The notes: generated from the letters alone by a model not told the origin. DNA of 64,000 nucleotides from Arenicella xantha (GCF_003315245.1 NZ_QNRT01000005.1:1-64000), one strand, 5' to 3'. Counted from the first letter of the stretch, positions 1 to 6,989 are shown. Made by a program: numbers and translations.

Positions 1-40
1 GGAGCTGCTCAATCTGAGCAGAGAGTTTGTTCTTAGTCAT
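1..40 (-). CDS. N-terminus of an unidentified protein, cut by the window edge
   Basis: Only the first 13 codons are present (MTKNKLSAQIEQL), reading leftward out of the window. An AAGG element lies about 8 nt before the ATG, and a 6-bp inverted repeat (CTTAAC at 50-55, GTTAAG at 63-68) lies just upstream and could be an operator. The peptide looks like the start of a helical or coiled-coil protein. The family cannot be told from 13 residues. Confidence 0.45.
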   Translation of the reverse strand, partial: MTKNKLSAQIEQL

Positions 41-174
41 AGTATCTACCTTAACAAGTTGCGTTAAGCAGATACACAGTTCAGTTTACAGTCTCCCTCT
101 TAATTTGATCATTCATAAATACACAACTTATCAACATCACTATCTTTATTAAAATATAGATAAATGTGTAAAAA

Positions 175-204
175 AGGTCGCAGGTTCAGGTCCTGCCACC
201 GTAT
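175..204 (+). other. tRNA 3'-end fragment, possible attachment site
   Basis: The sequence has the geometry of the 3' part of a tRNA: a 5-nt variable loop (AGGTC, 175-179), a perfect 5-bp T stem (GCAGG 180-184 with CCTGC 192-196), a 7-nt loop starting TTC, seven acceptor-strand bases (197-203) and a discriminator base. Loop position 58 is G instead of the usual A. No D arm, anticodon arm or 5' acceptor strand is found upstream, so this is not a working tRNA. Isolated tRNA 3' ends usually mark integrated elements, and an integrase gene lies 5.2 kb downstream. I did not find a second copy in the window. Confidence 0.5.
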
Positions 205-289
205 GATTTTTTTTACGGCTCTGGTGGTTTATAGTATTGATCTGATTGGGATCTTTTCTCATATCTGTTTATATCGCGGGAGGTTGTTT

Positions 290-469
290 ATGTTTGGACT
301 CGGTAAAAGAAGAGAACATGTAGATCTTATTGGCGTGAAAATTGATATTACTGTAAATCTCGTTAACGTAGAGAGTGTTGTGTCCGAGCGTAAGGCGCCA
401 ACAATAGACTGCTTGGCGAATGATTGGTTGCCCGAAAATAGCGCTTCTTACCGAAATGGAGTGACTTGA
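290..469 (+). CDS. small hypothetical protein, 59 aa
   Basis: This 59-codon frame starts at an ATG with a good ribosome site (GGGAGG, 6 nt spacing). That is why I prefer it to a longer reading starting at 164, which would run through the tRNA fragment. The product is soluble with a basic N-terminus (GLGKRREH) and no motif I recognise. It ends just before a second short open frame (483-731) that lacks a start, so both may be remnants of one locus. Confidence 0.4.
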   Translation: MFGLGKRREHVDLIGVKIDITVNLVNVESVVSERKAPTIDCLANDWLPENSASYRNGVT

Positions 470-482
470 TTAGCTGCAGTAA

Positions 483-731
483 ACGGGGAGAGTTTTTTTT
501 ATAACCGATAAAAATGGTCGTTTCCGTATAGATACTCCTATCGGGCTCCACCTTCCTAAGCACTTAACAGGTAAGCTGGTATTAACGGCGATACAAGGCT
601 TATTATTACTTGAGTACGATGGTTGTGTTATCGCTGATATCCCTATCGAATACTGGAACAAAATAGTTTCAAGGACGAAGCTACTGAGTTCATACGATCC
701 CCCGCGAGAATTTACGTGGCAAAAGGTTTGA
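483..731 (+). pseudogene. open frame without a usable start codon, probably a gene remnant
   Basis: An 83-codon open frame on the plus strand reads like real protein: after a run of eight T it continues ITDKNGRFRIDTP and later VLTAIQGLLLLEYDG and IPIEYW. Between the preceding in-frame stop (480-482) and this conserved-looking part there is no ATG, GTG or TTG. The pattern GRFRI, then VLT, a central Gly-rich turn and a late Trp is faintly like MraZ/AbrB-type beta folds, but this is weak. Possible explanations are a damaged 5' end, a slip at the T run or a rare start codon. The opposite strand is also open (470-781), but its translation is less protein-like. Confidence 0.3.
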
Positions 732-771
732 GGACAATTATCCAGTGTTCTATTATGGAGAGGAAGTATCA

Positions 772-876
772 GTGCAGACAATAAAGACTCTTCGACCAGA
801 TTCGTACTCTTTGGAGAACTCGGTTGTTAAAGTGAACTGCAAGCCGGTTCTGAGAGTTTCTGAACTTTTAGGCTAG
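772..876 (+). CDS. very small hypothetical protein, 34 aa
   Basis: A GTG-started 34-codon frame (VQTIKTLRPDSYSLENSV...) is preceded by GGAGAGGAAG with about 5 nt spacing, which makes translation plausible. It follows the open frame ending at 731 by 40 nt. No family is recognised. It may be a small orphan gene or the tail of a decayed one. Confidence 0.3.
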   Translation: MQTIKTLRPDSYSLENSVVKVNCKPVLRVSELLG

Positions 877-945
877 CTTTTAGCAGCCATATTCAAATTA
901 GTTTGTACTTCAGCGTATAGAAAATGCTAAGCAATGGAGAAGATT

Positions 946-1077
946 ATGGGAATTAAACCAGGACCCAAAAGAACGGCTAAATCAACCGGAAAACCAGATA
1001 GGCGGCAACGCGATAATAAAAAAACTCCGGGAAATACACCGTCACTTAAGCCCCACAAGCACAAGAAAGGCGATTAA
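946..1077 (+). CDS. small, very basic hypothetical protein, 43 aa
   Basis: The frame starts at the ATG at 946, which has GGAGA five bases upstream. An ATG at 934 in the same frame has no such site. The 43-residue product (MGIKPGPKRTAKSTGKP...) is rich in Lys, Arg and Pro, lacks hydrophobic segments and ends in a His/Lys-rich tail (PHKHKKGD). It is probably unstructured and may bind nucleic acid. No homologous family comes to mind. Confidence 0.45.
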   Translation: MGIKPGPKRTAKSTGKPDRRQRDNKKTPGNTPSLKPHKHKKGD

Positions 1078-1162
1078 TAAAAGAAGTTTTGCTCTGCGAA
1101 TTGGCTACGGACGGCTTTATATCCGTTTGGGGTCTCGCTGTTATAAATGAATTGGTGATGTA

Positions 1163-1564
1163 TTGGATACAATTGTTAAAGTTGCACTGGGTGTTTTTTT
1201 GGGGGCTTTACTCATATTTCTGTTTCGCATCGCCTATATCCACTATGTTTTTAAGGAGGTCACAGAGATGATCTCTGAAACAAACCAAGCCATCCTTCAA
1301 AGCGGTCGAGATAGCATCAAGCTTCAGAGAGAAAAAATAGAGGCTCAAAGGCAGGCGGTGATTTTACAAAATAAAATAGAAGAAAGAAAAGTCGAGCTTA
1401 AACGAGCAAATCGGGAGAATAAGGAAAAAGCTTGGAGAGCGTATTTCAAAACCCCAGAGGATTGTCTTTCCTACAAATCCGACAAGCACATGGTTGAATG
1501 CGCTAACATGAGAATTCGAGCAAAAAAGGAGTTTGAGGAAAAATGGTTAGAGAACCAACAATAA
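1163..1564 (+). CDS. membrane-anchored coiled-coil hypothetical protein
   Basis: The protein has 133 aa and starts at TTG, with GGTGAT just upstream. One N-terminal membrane helix (about residues 6-27, VALGVFLGALLIFLF) is followed by a long charged helix rich in Glu, Lys, Arg and Gln (about 35-100), which should form a coiled coil. A short C-terminal part has two Cys (EDCLSY and VECANM). No catalytic motif is visible. It belongs to the run of orphan genes in the accessory region, and its function is unknown. Confidence 0.6.
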   Translation: MDTIVKVALGVFLGALLIFLFRIAYIHYVFKEVTEMISETNQAILQSGRDSIKLQREKIEAQRQAVILQNKIEERKVELKRANRENKEKAWRAYFKTPEDCLSYKSDKHMVECANMRIRAKKEFEEKWLENQQ

Positions 1565-1634
1565 ATATACACAACAAGTTAAAGGCTTTTTCTGTTCGAC
1601 TATCGCGTTTCCACAACTTTATCAGGAGAAATAC

Positions 1635-2129
1635 ATGAAACCCGGAATTCACCCATTACAGTCCGAGTCATTTGACCTGATCGAGAAGCTGTACTCCCAA
1701 CTAGCACTTCCAATGACCAAGGCAATGATTGACGTGCAAAGGCGATATTACCCTTCGATTGGAAGCATTCTCAAGACTCTTGATTATTACTCAGAGCACG
1801 AGATCGTAATCGCATTTAGAGAAGAGCATAACTTACTAATAACTAAGACTCTGGAAGAGCTTAAAAAAGATGAAAGCAAGGCGAACGAAGATCCAGCTGA
1901 TGGTGTTTTTGGAGATATGTTCGCTGATATATTTGATCATGTAAATGTTGCGAAAATACTAAAAACGTTCTCGATTCAAGAGATCGAGAACGTTTTTAGT
2001 GAATCGCTTAGCAAACTATCTGGGGTGTCTTTAAAGGTTGGTATAATTCAAATTCAAAATTTCGACGATTACTGTTCTGGAGAAGTTGAGGTATCACTAA
2101 AGGTAGTTGAAGGTGAAAAGAAAAGTTAA
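1635..2129 (+). CDS. hypothetical soluble protein, 164 aa
   Basis: The start is well supported by AGGAGAA five to six bases before the ATG. The product is acidic and mostly helical in its N-terminal two thirds, ending in a short beta-rich part (SLKVGIIQIQNF...VEVSLKVVEG). No signal peptide or known motif is visible. Codons for residues 109-122 lie inside a perfect 17-bp inverted repeat (1959-1999), which is unusual in a coding sequence. Its C-terminus runs into a short motif repeated after the next gene. Confidence 0.6.
   Translation: MKPGIHPLQSESFDLIEKLYSQLALPMTKAMIDVQRRYYPSIGSILKTLDYYSEHEIVIAFREEHNLLITKTLEELKKDESKANEDPADGVFGDMFADIFDHVNVAKILKTFSIQEIENVFSESLSKLSGVSLKVGIIQIQNFDDYCSGEVEVSLKVVEGEKKS
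1959..1999. repeat. perfect 17-bp inverted repeat inside a coding sequence
   Basis: The arm CTAAAAACGTTCTCGAT (1959-1975) and its exact reverse complement (1983-1999) are separated by 7 nt. The right arm ends in five T followed by AG. The transcript would form a strong hairpin within the 1635-2129 gene. It might be an attenuator, a protein-binding site or a recombination scar. Confidence 0.8.
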
Positions 2130-2133
2130 GTTT

Positions 2134-2156
2134 AAAAACTGCCAGCCACTTCGTTC
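2134..2156 (+). repeat. motif following a stop codon, copy 1
   Basis: A 23-nt segment with the core AACTGCCA begins 4 nt after the stop codon ending at 2129. It matches the copy at 2683-2705 at 19 of 23 positions. GC-rich partial palindromes follow both copies. Confidence 0.5.
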
Positions 2157-2208
2157 CCTCGAACGCGCAGAAAACGCGCTCCTGTTTGTAAGGCGTTCAC
2201 CGTCTTTG

Positions 2209-2682
2209 GTGAGAAATTTATTTCTATTCTTTTTCATTCCCACAATTCTTGCATGTGCTCCTGCTGGGCCACCACAATTCCCAACTGATTCTGAAATGAT
2301 CAATCATTTAGAGAGTAATTTCTCTGAGTTCGAAAATTTACTTTTAATGTTTGAAAAGGACGGTATGAGTGTAGTTCATCCGAGCTGGGTACAACCAAAA
2401 AACAAAATATCTGAGGCCCGATTGGCTGAATATAGAGATATATTTGTGCGTTTAGAGTTAGACGGAGGTCTACGGAGTTGGGGTGGTGAATCTGTCAGGT
2501 TAATTAGTCACTCATCAGGGTTTGTTTTTGGCGGTTCAGAAAAAGGCTTCATGTATAAGCCTGAAAACCCCAGTCCATTGTACGAGTCATTGGACATACC
2601 TCCAGAGGACCTTTTATCTAATGTTAGTGCGTATCGTTACGTAAAAAAGAATTGGTATCTTGAATATAGATGGGATGATTAA
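2209..2682 (+). CDS. putative lipoprotein of unknown function
   Basis: The frame is open from about 2107, but starting at the GTG at 2209 gives an ideal short lipoprotein signal: MRNLFLFFFIPTILAC, with lipobox ILAC and Cys16. Upstream starts would give an improbable 37-residue charged leader. The mature part (about 140 aa) is soluble, with several Trp and Tyr and motifs such as GGLRSWGGESVRLI and YRYVKKNWYLEYRW. No family is recognised. An outer-membrane or periplasmic lipid-anchored location is inferred from the signal. The start has no strong ribosome site, so an upstream TTG (2107) or GTG (2113) cannot be excluded. Confidence 0.55.
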   Translation: MRNLFLFFFIPTILACAPAGPPQFPTDSEMINHLESNFSEFENLLLMFEKDGMSVVHPSWVQPKNKISEARLAEYRDIFVRLELDGGLRSWGGESVRLISHSSGFVFGGSEKGFMYKPENPSPLYESLDIPPEDLLSNVSAYRYVKKNWYLEYRWDD

Positions 2683-2705
2683 AAGAACTGCCATTCACTG
2701 CGTTC
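2683..2705 (+). repeat. motif following a stop codon, copy 2
   Basis: This is the second copy of the AACTGCCA motif seen at 2134, again immediately after the stop codon of a gene. A GC-rich stretch with partial dyad symmetry follows. The repetition at two consecutive gene ends suggests a shared 3' element or a boundary between cassettes. Confidence 0.5.
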
Positions 2706-3090
2706 ATACGCGCACGCAAAAGGTGCGGCTAAAGACTCAATTGTCTCCTTAGGGCAAATTAGCTGATGCACGTTTCTAGCTAATAGCATTGCAGCCCCAT
2801 CCAGCGAGCATGTGTCGCACGATATAAACAGTACACCCTGAATGTCCGTCAGGGTCAATCTGTCACTTGAATTCCATTTAGTTCGAGCCACGCCCAGTTG
2901 TGAAGGCACGACCCAAAAACGCTCTTGCTAGACATTATTCTACTTAATAGAAACAGATCTAGATCATTTTTGAATATTGCACCTACTAATTGAAAATTGA
3001 CATTTGTATACTGAAAAAGGGGGGCAAGATGGGAATTCACACTGTTCATCTTGGCCATCAGCCTTAATCATTGGAAATGGAGAACAGGAA
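2706..3090. other. intergenic stretch without a convincing gene
   Basis: No plus-strand gene is supported in these 385 bases. A minus-strand frame (2679-2909) exists but has no ribosome site and reads through the repeated motif. A 7-bp hairpin (ACCCTGA 2835-2841 with TCAGGGT 2849-2855) is visible. The promoter of the Trypco2-protease pair should lie in the AT-rich part around 2940-3020. Confidence 0.4.
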
Positions 3091-3654
3091 ATGAATCTCA
3101 TTAAGTTAAGTACACTAGTTTTCGCGATCATGTTATCAGCCAGCACCAAAGCAAGTGATGCACAGGAAAGCGAAATAGAAATAGCCAGCGTCGTTGAACA
3201 AATTCAGAACGGAATAGATATTGCAAAAAAAGGATTGGCAGCAGACAGTCTCCCTAACCTACAGTCCGTCACACTGAACTTGAACACGGCTGTCAAACGC
3301 GATGGTGGTCCAAAGTTTAAATTCTTGATATTTTCTTTCGGGAAAAAATGGACTAGCGAAGCCTCTCAGACTACTACGATTACATTGGTTCCTAAAGTGC
3401 CAAGAGTCACTCCAACCAGTGCGGAGGAGATCTCTGATAGTATTGCTAAAATGATTATTGCCGCAGCTGACGGTGTATCAAAAGCCAGCGCACACGCCAG
3501 CGTGCCATTGGAGTTAGGTAGCTTATCAATTCAACAGAAATTTATAGTAAAGAATGAGACCTCTGGAGGTTTCTCTATCGAGCTCCTATCCATAGAGGCA
3601 AGCGGCAGTTACTCTGAAGCAAACGTTCAAACGATGACTATCACATTCAAATAG
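3091..3654 (+). CDS. secreted Trypco2-like protein, partner of the adjacent protease
   Basis: The start is chosen at 3091 because it has GGAG eight bases upstream and gives a clean signal peptide (MNLIKLSTLVFAIMLSASTKAS). The next roughly 80 residues (IEIASVVEQIQNGIDIAKKGL, then LQSVTLNLNTAVKRDGG, then ITLVPK) match my memory of the trypsin-co-occurring domain Trypco2: a helix, then beta strands, then a charged turn and a KLTLTP-like strand. A second region (about 110-187) repeats a similar helix-plus-strands order and may be a diverged second copy. The trypsin-like gene begins 19 nt downstream, so the two are probably cotranscribed. Trypco domains are known from conflict-system loci, where they sit beside proteases, usually inside the cell. 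Export here is unusual. The role is inferred; it may regulate or present substrate to the protease. Confidence 0.6.
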   Translation: MNLIKLSTLVFAIMLSASTKASDAQESEIEIASVVEQIQNGIDIAKKGLAADSLPNLQSVTLNLNTAVKRDGGPKFKFLIFSFGKKWTSEASQTTTITLVPKVPRVTPTSAEEISDSIAKMIIAAADGVSKASAHASVPLELGSLSIQQKFIVKNETSGGFSIELLSIEASGSYSEANVQTMTITFK

Positions 3655-3673
3655 TCAACCGTCAGAGCAGATC

Positions 3674-5125
3674 ATGCTTCACAAAAGCATTAGGTTGGTT
3701 TTTTTGGGGTTAAGTTCTATGTGTAGCGTCGCATTGGCTCAGTTGCCGGGTGTGTCTCCTGACATTGGGGCTCAATGCGATGTTACTAACGTATCCTTAG
3801 ATAACCCGATCACCGAGAGAGCTGCTAGAACAAAGTACGACAGGTCAGTTGTGAAACTCAATGTCTATCTCGAAGATGGGCGTCTCCGCTCAGGCACTGC
3901 TTTTTTGATAGACATTGAGAGAGGATTGTTTTTGACCGCACTCCACGTTGTTGATGGTAACAACTTAAAAATCAGGGGGTACCGACCTGAATCAAAGGAT
4001 GTTATAGATAGGTTTGAGTTCATACTCGTTGCGGGAGTAAACCATGGGTATTCTGAGAGGGACCAACATGAAAATAGTGTAGCCCCCATCGATGCTGCGA
4101 TACTGGAAATCACAGACAAGAGCCTCATGGAACTCGCATTTCGCCGGTCAAATGAGTTCGATCTTAATTTCAAGCTCGAAGACAGCGGTAAGCCCGTTAT
4201 TACTCTTGGTTACCCAGGTAGCAATATCACCTTAACAGGTGAAGACTATGAATCCTGGCCAGGGAATATCGGAGCGCGAACACGAGAAAAATTCGCATCT
4301 AGCTACCAAGTGTATTACAAATTAAACCGAGCAACTCAGGCAGGTGAAAGTGGCGGCCCAATGTTGAATCAGGTGGGAAAAGTCATAGGTATTGGTTCGA
4401 GCACTTCGAACCTCGCGCGGGGCTACAGTTTTTTTACCACATCTGCTGACTTGTTCCAGATGATTACCGAATTACCCGTAAGTCGTAAAGCGCAAGAAAT
4501 AGAAAAGTTACTAAGGGATAAATCAGTCTCTAGCGGTCAACTATTAAGTGAACTAAAGGATCGTGGTTCAAACAGTTTTAGGAACATCGACATATTTGAA
4601 TGGGCGACAAAAGTTGCACCATCAAACGAATACTCAGATATTGACATATCGAAGAGATGCATACTCCTTGCTCTTATGGAGCGACGAGATATGTGGTCTG
4701 AGAGGAGGATGTATGTGTATATGGACAAATTCTTGGACAAGCCGCTTTTAGCTGGACATCTAAATCGAAGTAGGGAGAAAGCATTGATAGAGGGAGATAT
4801 ACATTCAGCCCAAATTTACTCAGAGCTTAGTAAGAATTTAAGCGCCATAACTGACAAGTGCAGATGGTTTACTGATTGCAGAAGCCATCTAAACGCGGGA
4901 AAACTCATGTCAGTCTTTGCTCAACGAGAACTTGAGATAATGATCGAAGATACTGTGGATGTAGCAATGGAAGCAGCAACAGCTGAAGCTGAAGTAATGG
5001 ATGAAGCAATGGAAGCAGCAGCTGAAGCAATGGTGGATGAAGCAATGGAAGCAGCTGCTGAAGCAATGGATGCAGAGGATGCTGAAGTGATACTGCTTGA
5101 AGAATTAGAGGAAAATCAATTCTAG
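3674..5125 (+). CDS. secreted trypsin-like serine protease with acidic repeat tail
   Basis: The protein has 483 aa. A signal peptide (residues 1-22, cleavage after ALA) is followed by a chymotrypsin-fold domain (about 55-270) with a full triad: His91 in LTALHVV, Asp140 in PIDAAIL and Ser226 in GESGGP. A helical region without known motifs (about 275-430) follows, containing two Cys-rich spots (DKCRWFTDCRSH). The C-terminal 55 residues are low-complexity Ala/Glu/Met with a 12-residue unit repeated in tandem. The gene lies 19 nt after the Trypco2-like gene. The protease presumably acts in the periplasm or outside the cell, and its substrate is unknown. The trypsin assignment is firm; the tail may be a linker, a binding surface or a recent repeat expansion. 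Confidence 0.85.
   Translation: MLHKSIRLVFLGLSSMCSVALAQLPGVSPDIGAQCDVTNVSLDNPITERAARTKYDRSVVKLNVYLEDGRLRSGTAFLIDIERGLFLTALHVVDGNNLKIRGYRPESKDVIDRFEFILVAGVNHGYSERDQHENSVAPIDAAILEITDKSLMELAFRRSNEFDLNFKLEDSGKPVITLGYPGSNITLTGEDYESWPGNIGARTREKFASSYQVYYKLNRATQAGESGGPMLNQVGKVIGIGSSTSNLARGYSFFTTSADLFQMITELPVSRKAQEIEKLLRDKSVSSGQLLSELKDRGSNSFRNIDIFEWATKVAPSNEYSDIDISKRCILLALMERRDMWSERRMYVYMDKFLDKPLLAGHLNRSREKALIEGDIHSAQIYSELSKNLSAITDKCRWFTDCRSHLNAGKLMSVFAQRELEIMIEDTVDVAMEAATAEAEVMDEAMEAAAEAMVDEAMEAAAEAMDAEDAEVILLEELEENQF
5000..5071 (+). repeat. 36-bp tandem repeat coding for the protease tail
   Basis: Two 36-bp units (5000-5035 and 5036-5071) are nearly identical and encode DEAMEAAAEAM followed by V or D. 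Weaker copies flank them from about 4958. The repeat keeps the reading frame, so unit number could change by slippage without breaking the gene. Confidence 0.8.
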
Positions 5126-5358
5126 CTAGAAATTATCTATTAAACGTAAAAAAAATAAGATTGGAAAATGTGAGTGATCACGCTAGTAGAGATATCTATA
5201 CACTTTCAAAGTCAGATTTAAATTGTGAATGTTCGAATTTCACCTGATACTTCAAAAGTAGAGATTCGATAAAATCTGACAATGGCTGCAAGATGCAACT
5301 TTCTGCCACACGACTCCATTTAATAGTCATGCAGTGGCTAAGCCGCGGTAGCCTGAAG

Positions 5359-5380
5359 GTCCCCTTCTGGGGGCTTTTTT
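5359..5380 (+). terminator. rho-independent terminator
   Basis: A 6-bp stem (GTCCCC 5359-5364 with GGGGGC 5369-5374, including one T-G pair), a TTCT loop and six T form a standard terminator on the plus strand. It follows the protease gene by 233 nt and precedes the integrase. Upstream, 5126-5358 holds no gene that I can support. Confidence 0.75.
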
Positions 5381-5414
5381 ATGACGTTTATGCACGACTT
5401 TGTATAGTCTTTCC

Positions 5415-6086
5415 ATGCGTGCCATAATTAGTCCCATGAATGCCCCTGTCGCGCCCGAGATGCGCATTTTTTCACCAAGCGGTGAGCCGCTTTATTTGAA
5501 CGCCGATGAGCGCGAACGTTTTTTAGCGGCCGTGCGTAAAGACACCGATCGCAACGCGGTGATCTTCGGTACCCTACTTCATTATACCGGTGCGCGTCCG
5601 ACTGAGCTTCGTGAGCTTACCGTCGACCGGGTAAACGTCGACGAGTCGATCATCAACTTGCGCACCATCAAAAAACGTCGTGTGGATAAAAAAGGCAATC
5701 TTAAGCAAGCCCAGTTTAGATCCATTCCGATCCCTGAGGAAGTGATGAACCTGGTCGTGTTGGCGTTCGATATACTCGCCAAGCAGAAAAAAGGCCGGAA
5801 CGCCCTACTCTGGCCGTCCGACGATAATCCTAAAATACCTGTCAATGAATCCACCGTCTATCGGTGGGTTAAGCGCAACATGGTGTCAGCCGGCATTACC
5901 GGCAAGAAAGCGACCTCTAAAGGGCTCCGGCATGGGTTTGGGGTTCATATGGTGTTGAATGGCGTGCCACTGGTTATGATTAAGGATTTAATGGGCCACA
6001 CGTCCACTCAGACGACCGAGATATATCTGCAGGTCATGGGCGGTGAGAAAAAAGAGATGGTGCTTAATACATGGAAGAATAATTAG
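5415..6086 (+). CDS. short tyrosine recombinase (integrase), catalytic domain only
   Basis: The product has 223 aa from the ATG at 5415; ATGs at 5436 and 5460 are alternatives, and none has a ribosome site. A TATAGT -10-like box lies only 7 nt before 5415, so a leaderless start is possible. It carries the phage-integrase catalytic core: the first Arg in TGARPTEL, the second in KGLRHGFG, then GHTST and the Tyr nucleophile in TTEIYLQ. The His of the usual HxxR motif is Lys here. The N-terminal SAM-like DNA-binding domain of full-length integrases is missing, since the protein is about 100 residues short. It may be a small integrase type or a truncated one. A decayed partial copy lies at 6735-6955. 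Confidence 0.85.
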   Translation: MRAIISPMNAPVAPEMRIFSPSGEPLYLNADERERFLAAVRKDTDRNAVIFGTLLHYTGARPTELRELTVDRVNVDESIINLRTIKKRRVDKKGNLKQAQFRSIPIPEEVMNLVVLAFDILAKQKKGRNALLWPSDDNPKIPVNESTVYRWVKRNMVSAGITGKKATSKGLRHGFGVHMVLNGVPLVMIKDLMGHTSTQTTEIYLQVMGGEKKEMVLNTWKNN

Positions 6087-6095
6087 CAAACAATC

Positions 6096-6112
6096 TTTAC
6101 GCAGTACGTAAA
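6096..6112. promoter_or_regulatory. candidate operator of the higBA operon
   Basis: The inverted repeat TTTACG-N5-CGTAAA lies 18 nt before the higB start and just upstream of a TATACT -10-like box (6124-6129). Its place and symmetry suit autoregulation by the HigA antitoxin. This is inferred from position only. Confidence 0.5.
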
Positions 6113-6129
6113 GCGTATTAAGCTATACT

Positions 6130-6408
6130 ATGATCAAAAGCTTTGCGAACAAAGATGCCAAACTTCTTTTCGAGCGTCGGCGTTCAAAGCGGTTTGCCAA
6201 CATTGAGCGAGCCGCGCTTAGAAAGCTTGTGATGTTGAATGCAGCCACTGAGCTGTGTGATTTAGAAGTGCCTCCTGGGAACCGTCTTGAGCCATTAAGA
6301 GGTGATCGTTTGGGGCAGCACTCTATCCGTATCAACCGCCAATGGCGGATTTGTTTTAACTGGAATAACGGAGATGTCGAAAATGTCGAAATCTGTGACT
6401 ACCATTAA
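6130..6408 (+). CDS. higB: HigB-type toxin, RelE/ParE superfamily
   Basis: The product has 92 aa with the hallmarks of the short HigB/GraT toxin family: an N-terminal IKSFANKDAKLLFE, the central LNAA.ELCDLEVPPGNRLEPL, GQHSIRINRQWRICF and a final EICDYH. Family members are mRNA-cutting, ribosome-dependent RNases or related poisons. The gene overlaps higA by 26 nt with the toxin first, the usual higBA order. The -10-like TATACT sits directly before the ATG and there is no ribosome site, so a leaderless message is possible. Confidence 0.93.
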   Translation: MIKSFANKDAKLLFERRRSKRFANIERAALRKLVMLNAATELCDLEVPPGNRLEPLRGDRLGQHSIRINRQWRICFNWNNGDVENVEICDYH

Positions 6409-6685
6409 GCCCATTCATCCGGGTGAAATTCTGTATGAAGAATTTTTAGAGCCTCTGGGGCTCAGTGCTAATAAGTTGGCTAAGCACATCGAGGTGCCGG
6501 CAAATCGAGTGACGGCCATCATTAATGGGCAGCGCGGCATTACCGGTGATACTGCGCTGCGCCTATCGAGTGCGTTTGGAACGACACCTGATTTTTGGCT
6601 TAACTTACAGAGCCACTACGAGCTTGAGTGTGCGAAAGATAGTACAGAGATCCGTTTTGGGGTTATCGATAAGCACGCAGCTTAA
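6383..6685 (+). CDS. higA: HigA antitoxin, XRE-family
   Basis: The product has 100 aa and starts at 6383 inside the end of higB, with GGAG nine bases upstream. It contains the HigA/VapI signature IHPGEILYEEFLEPLGLSANKLA and a helix-turn-helix (about residues 25-60, ending INGQRGITGDTALRL), then FGTTPDFWLNLQ. It should bind and neutralise HigB and repress the operon through the inverted repeat at 6096-6112. Earlier in-frame starts (6302, 6374) have no ribosome site at a proper distance. Confidence 0.93.
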   Translation: MSKSVTTIKPIHPGEILYEEFLEPLGLSANKLAKHIEVPANRVTAIINGQRGITGDTALRLSSAFGTTPDFWLNLQSHYELECAKDSTEIRFGVIDKHAA

Positions 6686-6734
6686 CTCTCCACTTAAAAC
6701 TTCGGTTATAAATGGGGGGATTACAGGGGGCTCA

Positions 6735-6955
6735 GCGCCTACTCTGGCCATTCGAGGATAATCCGAAAATCCTAGTGAATGAATCCACTGTCTATCGAGG
6801 GTTCAAGTGCAACATAGTCGCGCCGGCATCAATGACCTCTAAGGGGCTTCAGCATGGCTTTGGGGTCTGAACGGCGTGCCTCTTTGCCGTCTTCTGGTCA
6901 TGATTAAGGATTTAATGTCCACACGCCCACTCAGACGACAGATTTCATCTTCTAT
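6735..6955 (+). pseudogene. decayed partial copy of the integrase gene
   Basis: This stretch aligns along its length with bases 5801-6030 of the intact integrase, including the segments for LLWPSDDNPKI, NESTVYRWVK, TSKGLRHGFG and MIKDLMGHTSTQTT. Several small deletions and substitutions break the frame. The start and nucleophile regions are lost. It points to a tandem duplication or to two related elements that integrated side by side, with higBA left between them. Confidence 0.8.
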
Positions 6956-6989
6956 GAAGTTACTTAGTTGTTCTCTTGTGTCGCAATTA

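Noticed and set aside
470-781. Minus-strand open frame of 103 codons
   Set aside because: The plus strand reads more like protein here (GRFRIDTP, LLLLEYDG), and the minus frame has no ribosome site and an odd composition.
2127-2720. Integron attC sites
   Set aside because: Motif copies follow stop codons, but the RYYYAAC and GTTRRRY ends were not found and no IntI gene is in the window.
2679-2909. Minus-strand open frame of 76 codons
   Set aside because: It runs through the repeated AACTGCCA motif, has no ribosome site and no recognisable domain.
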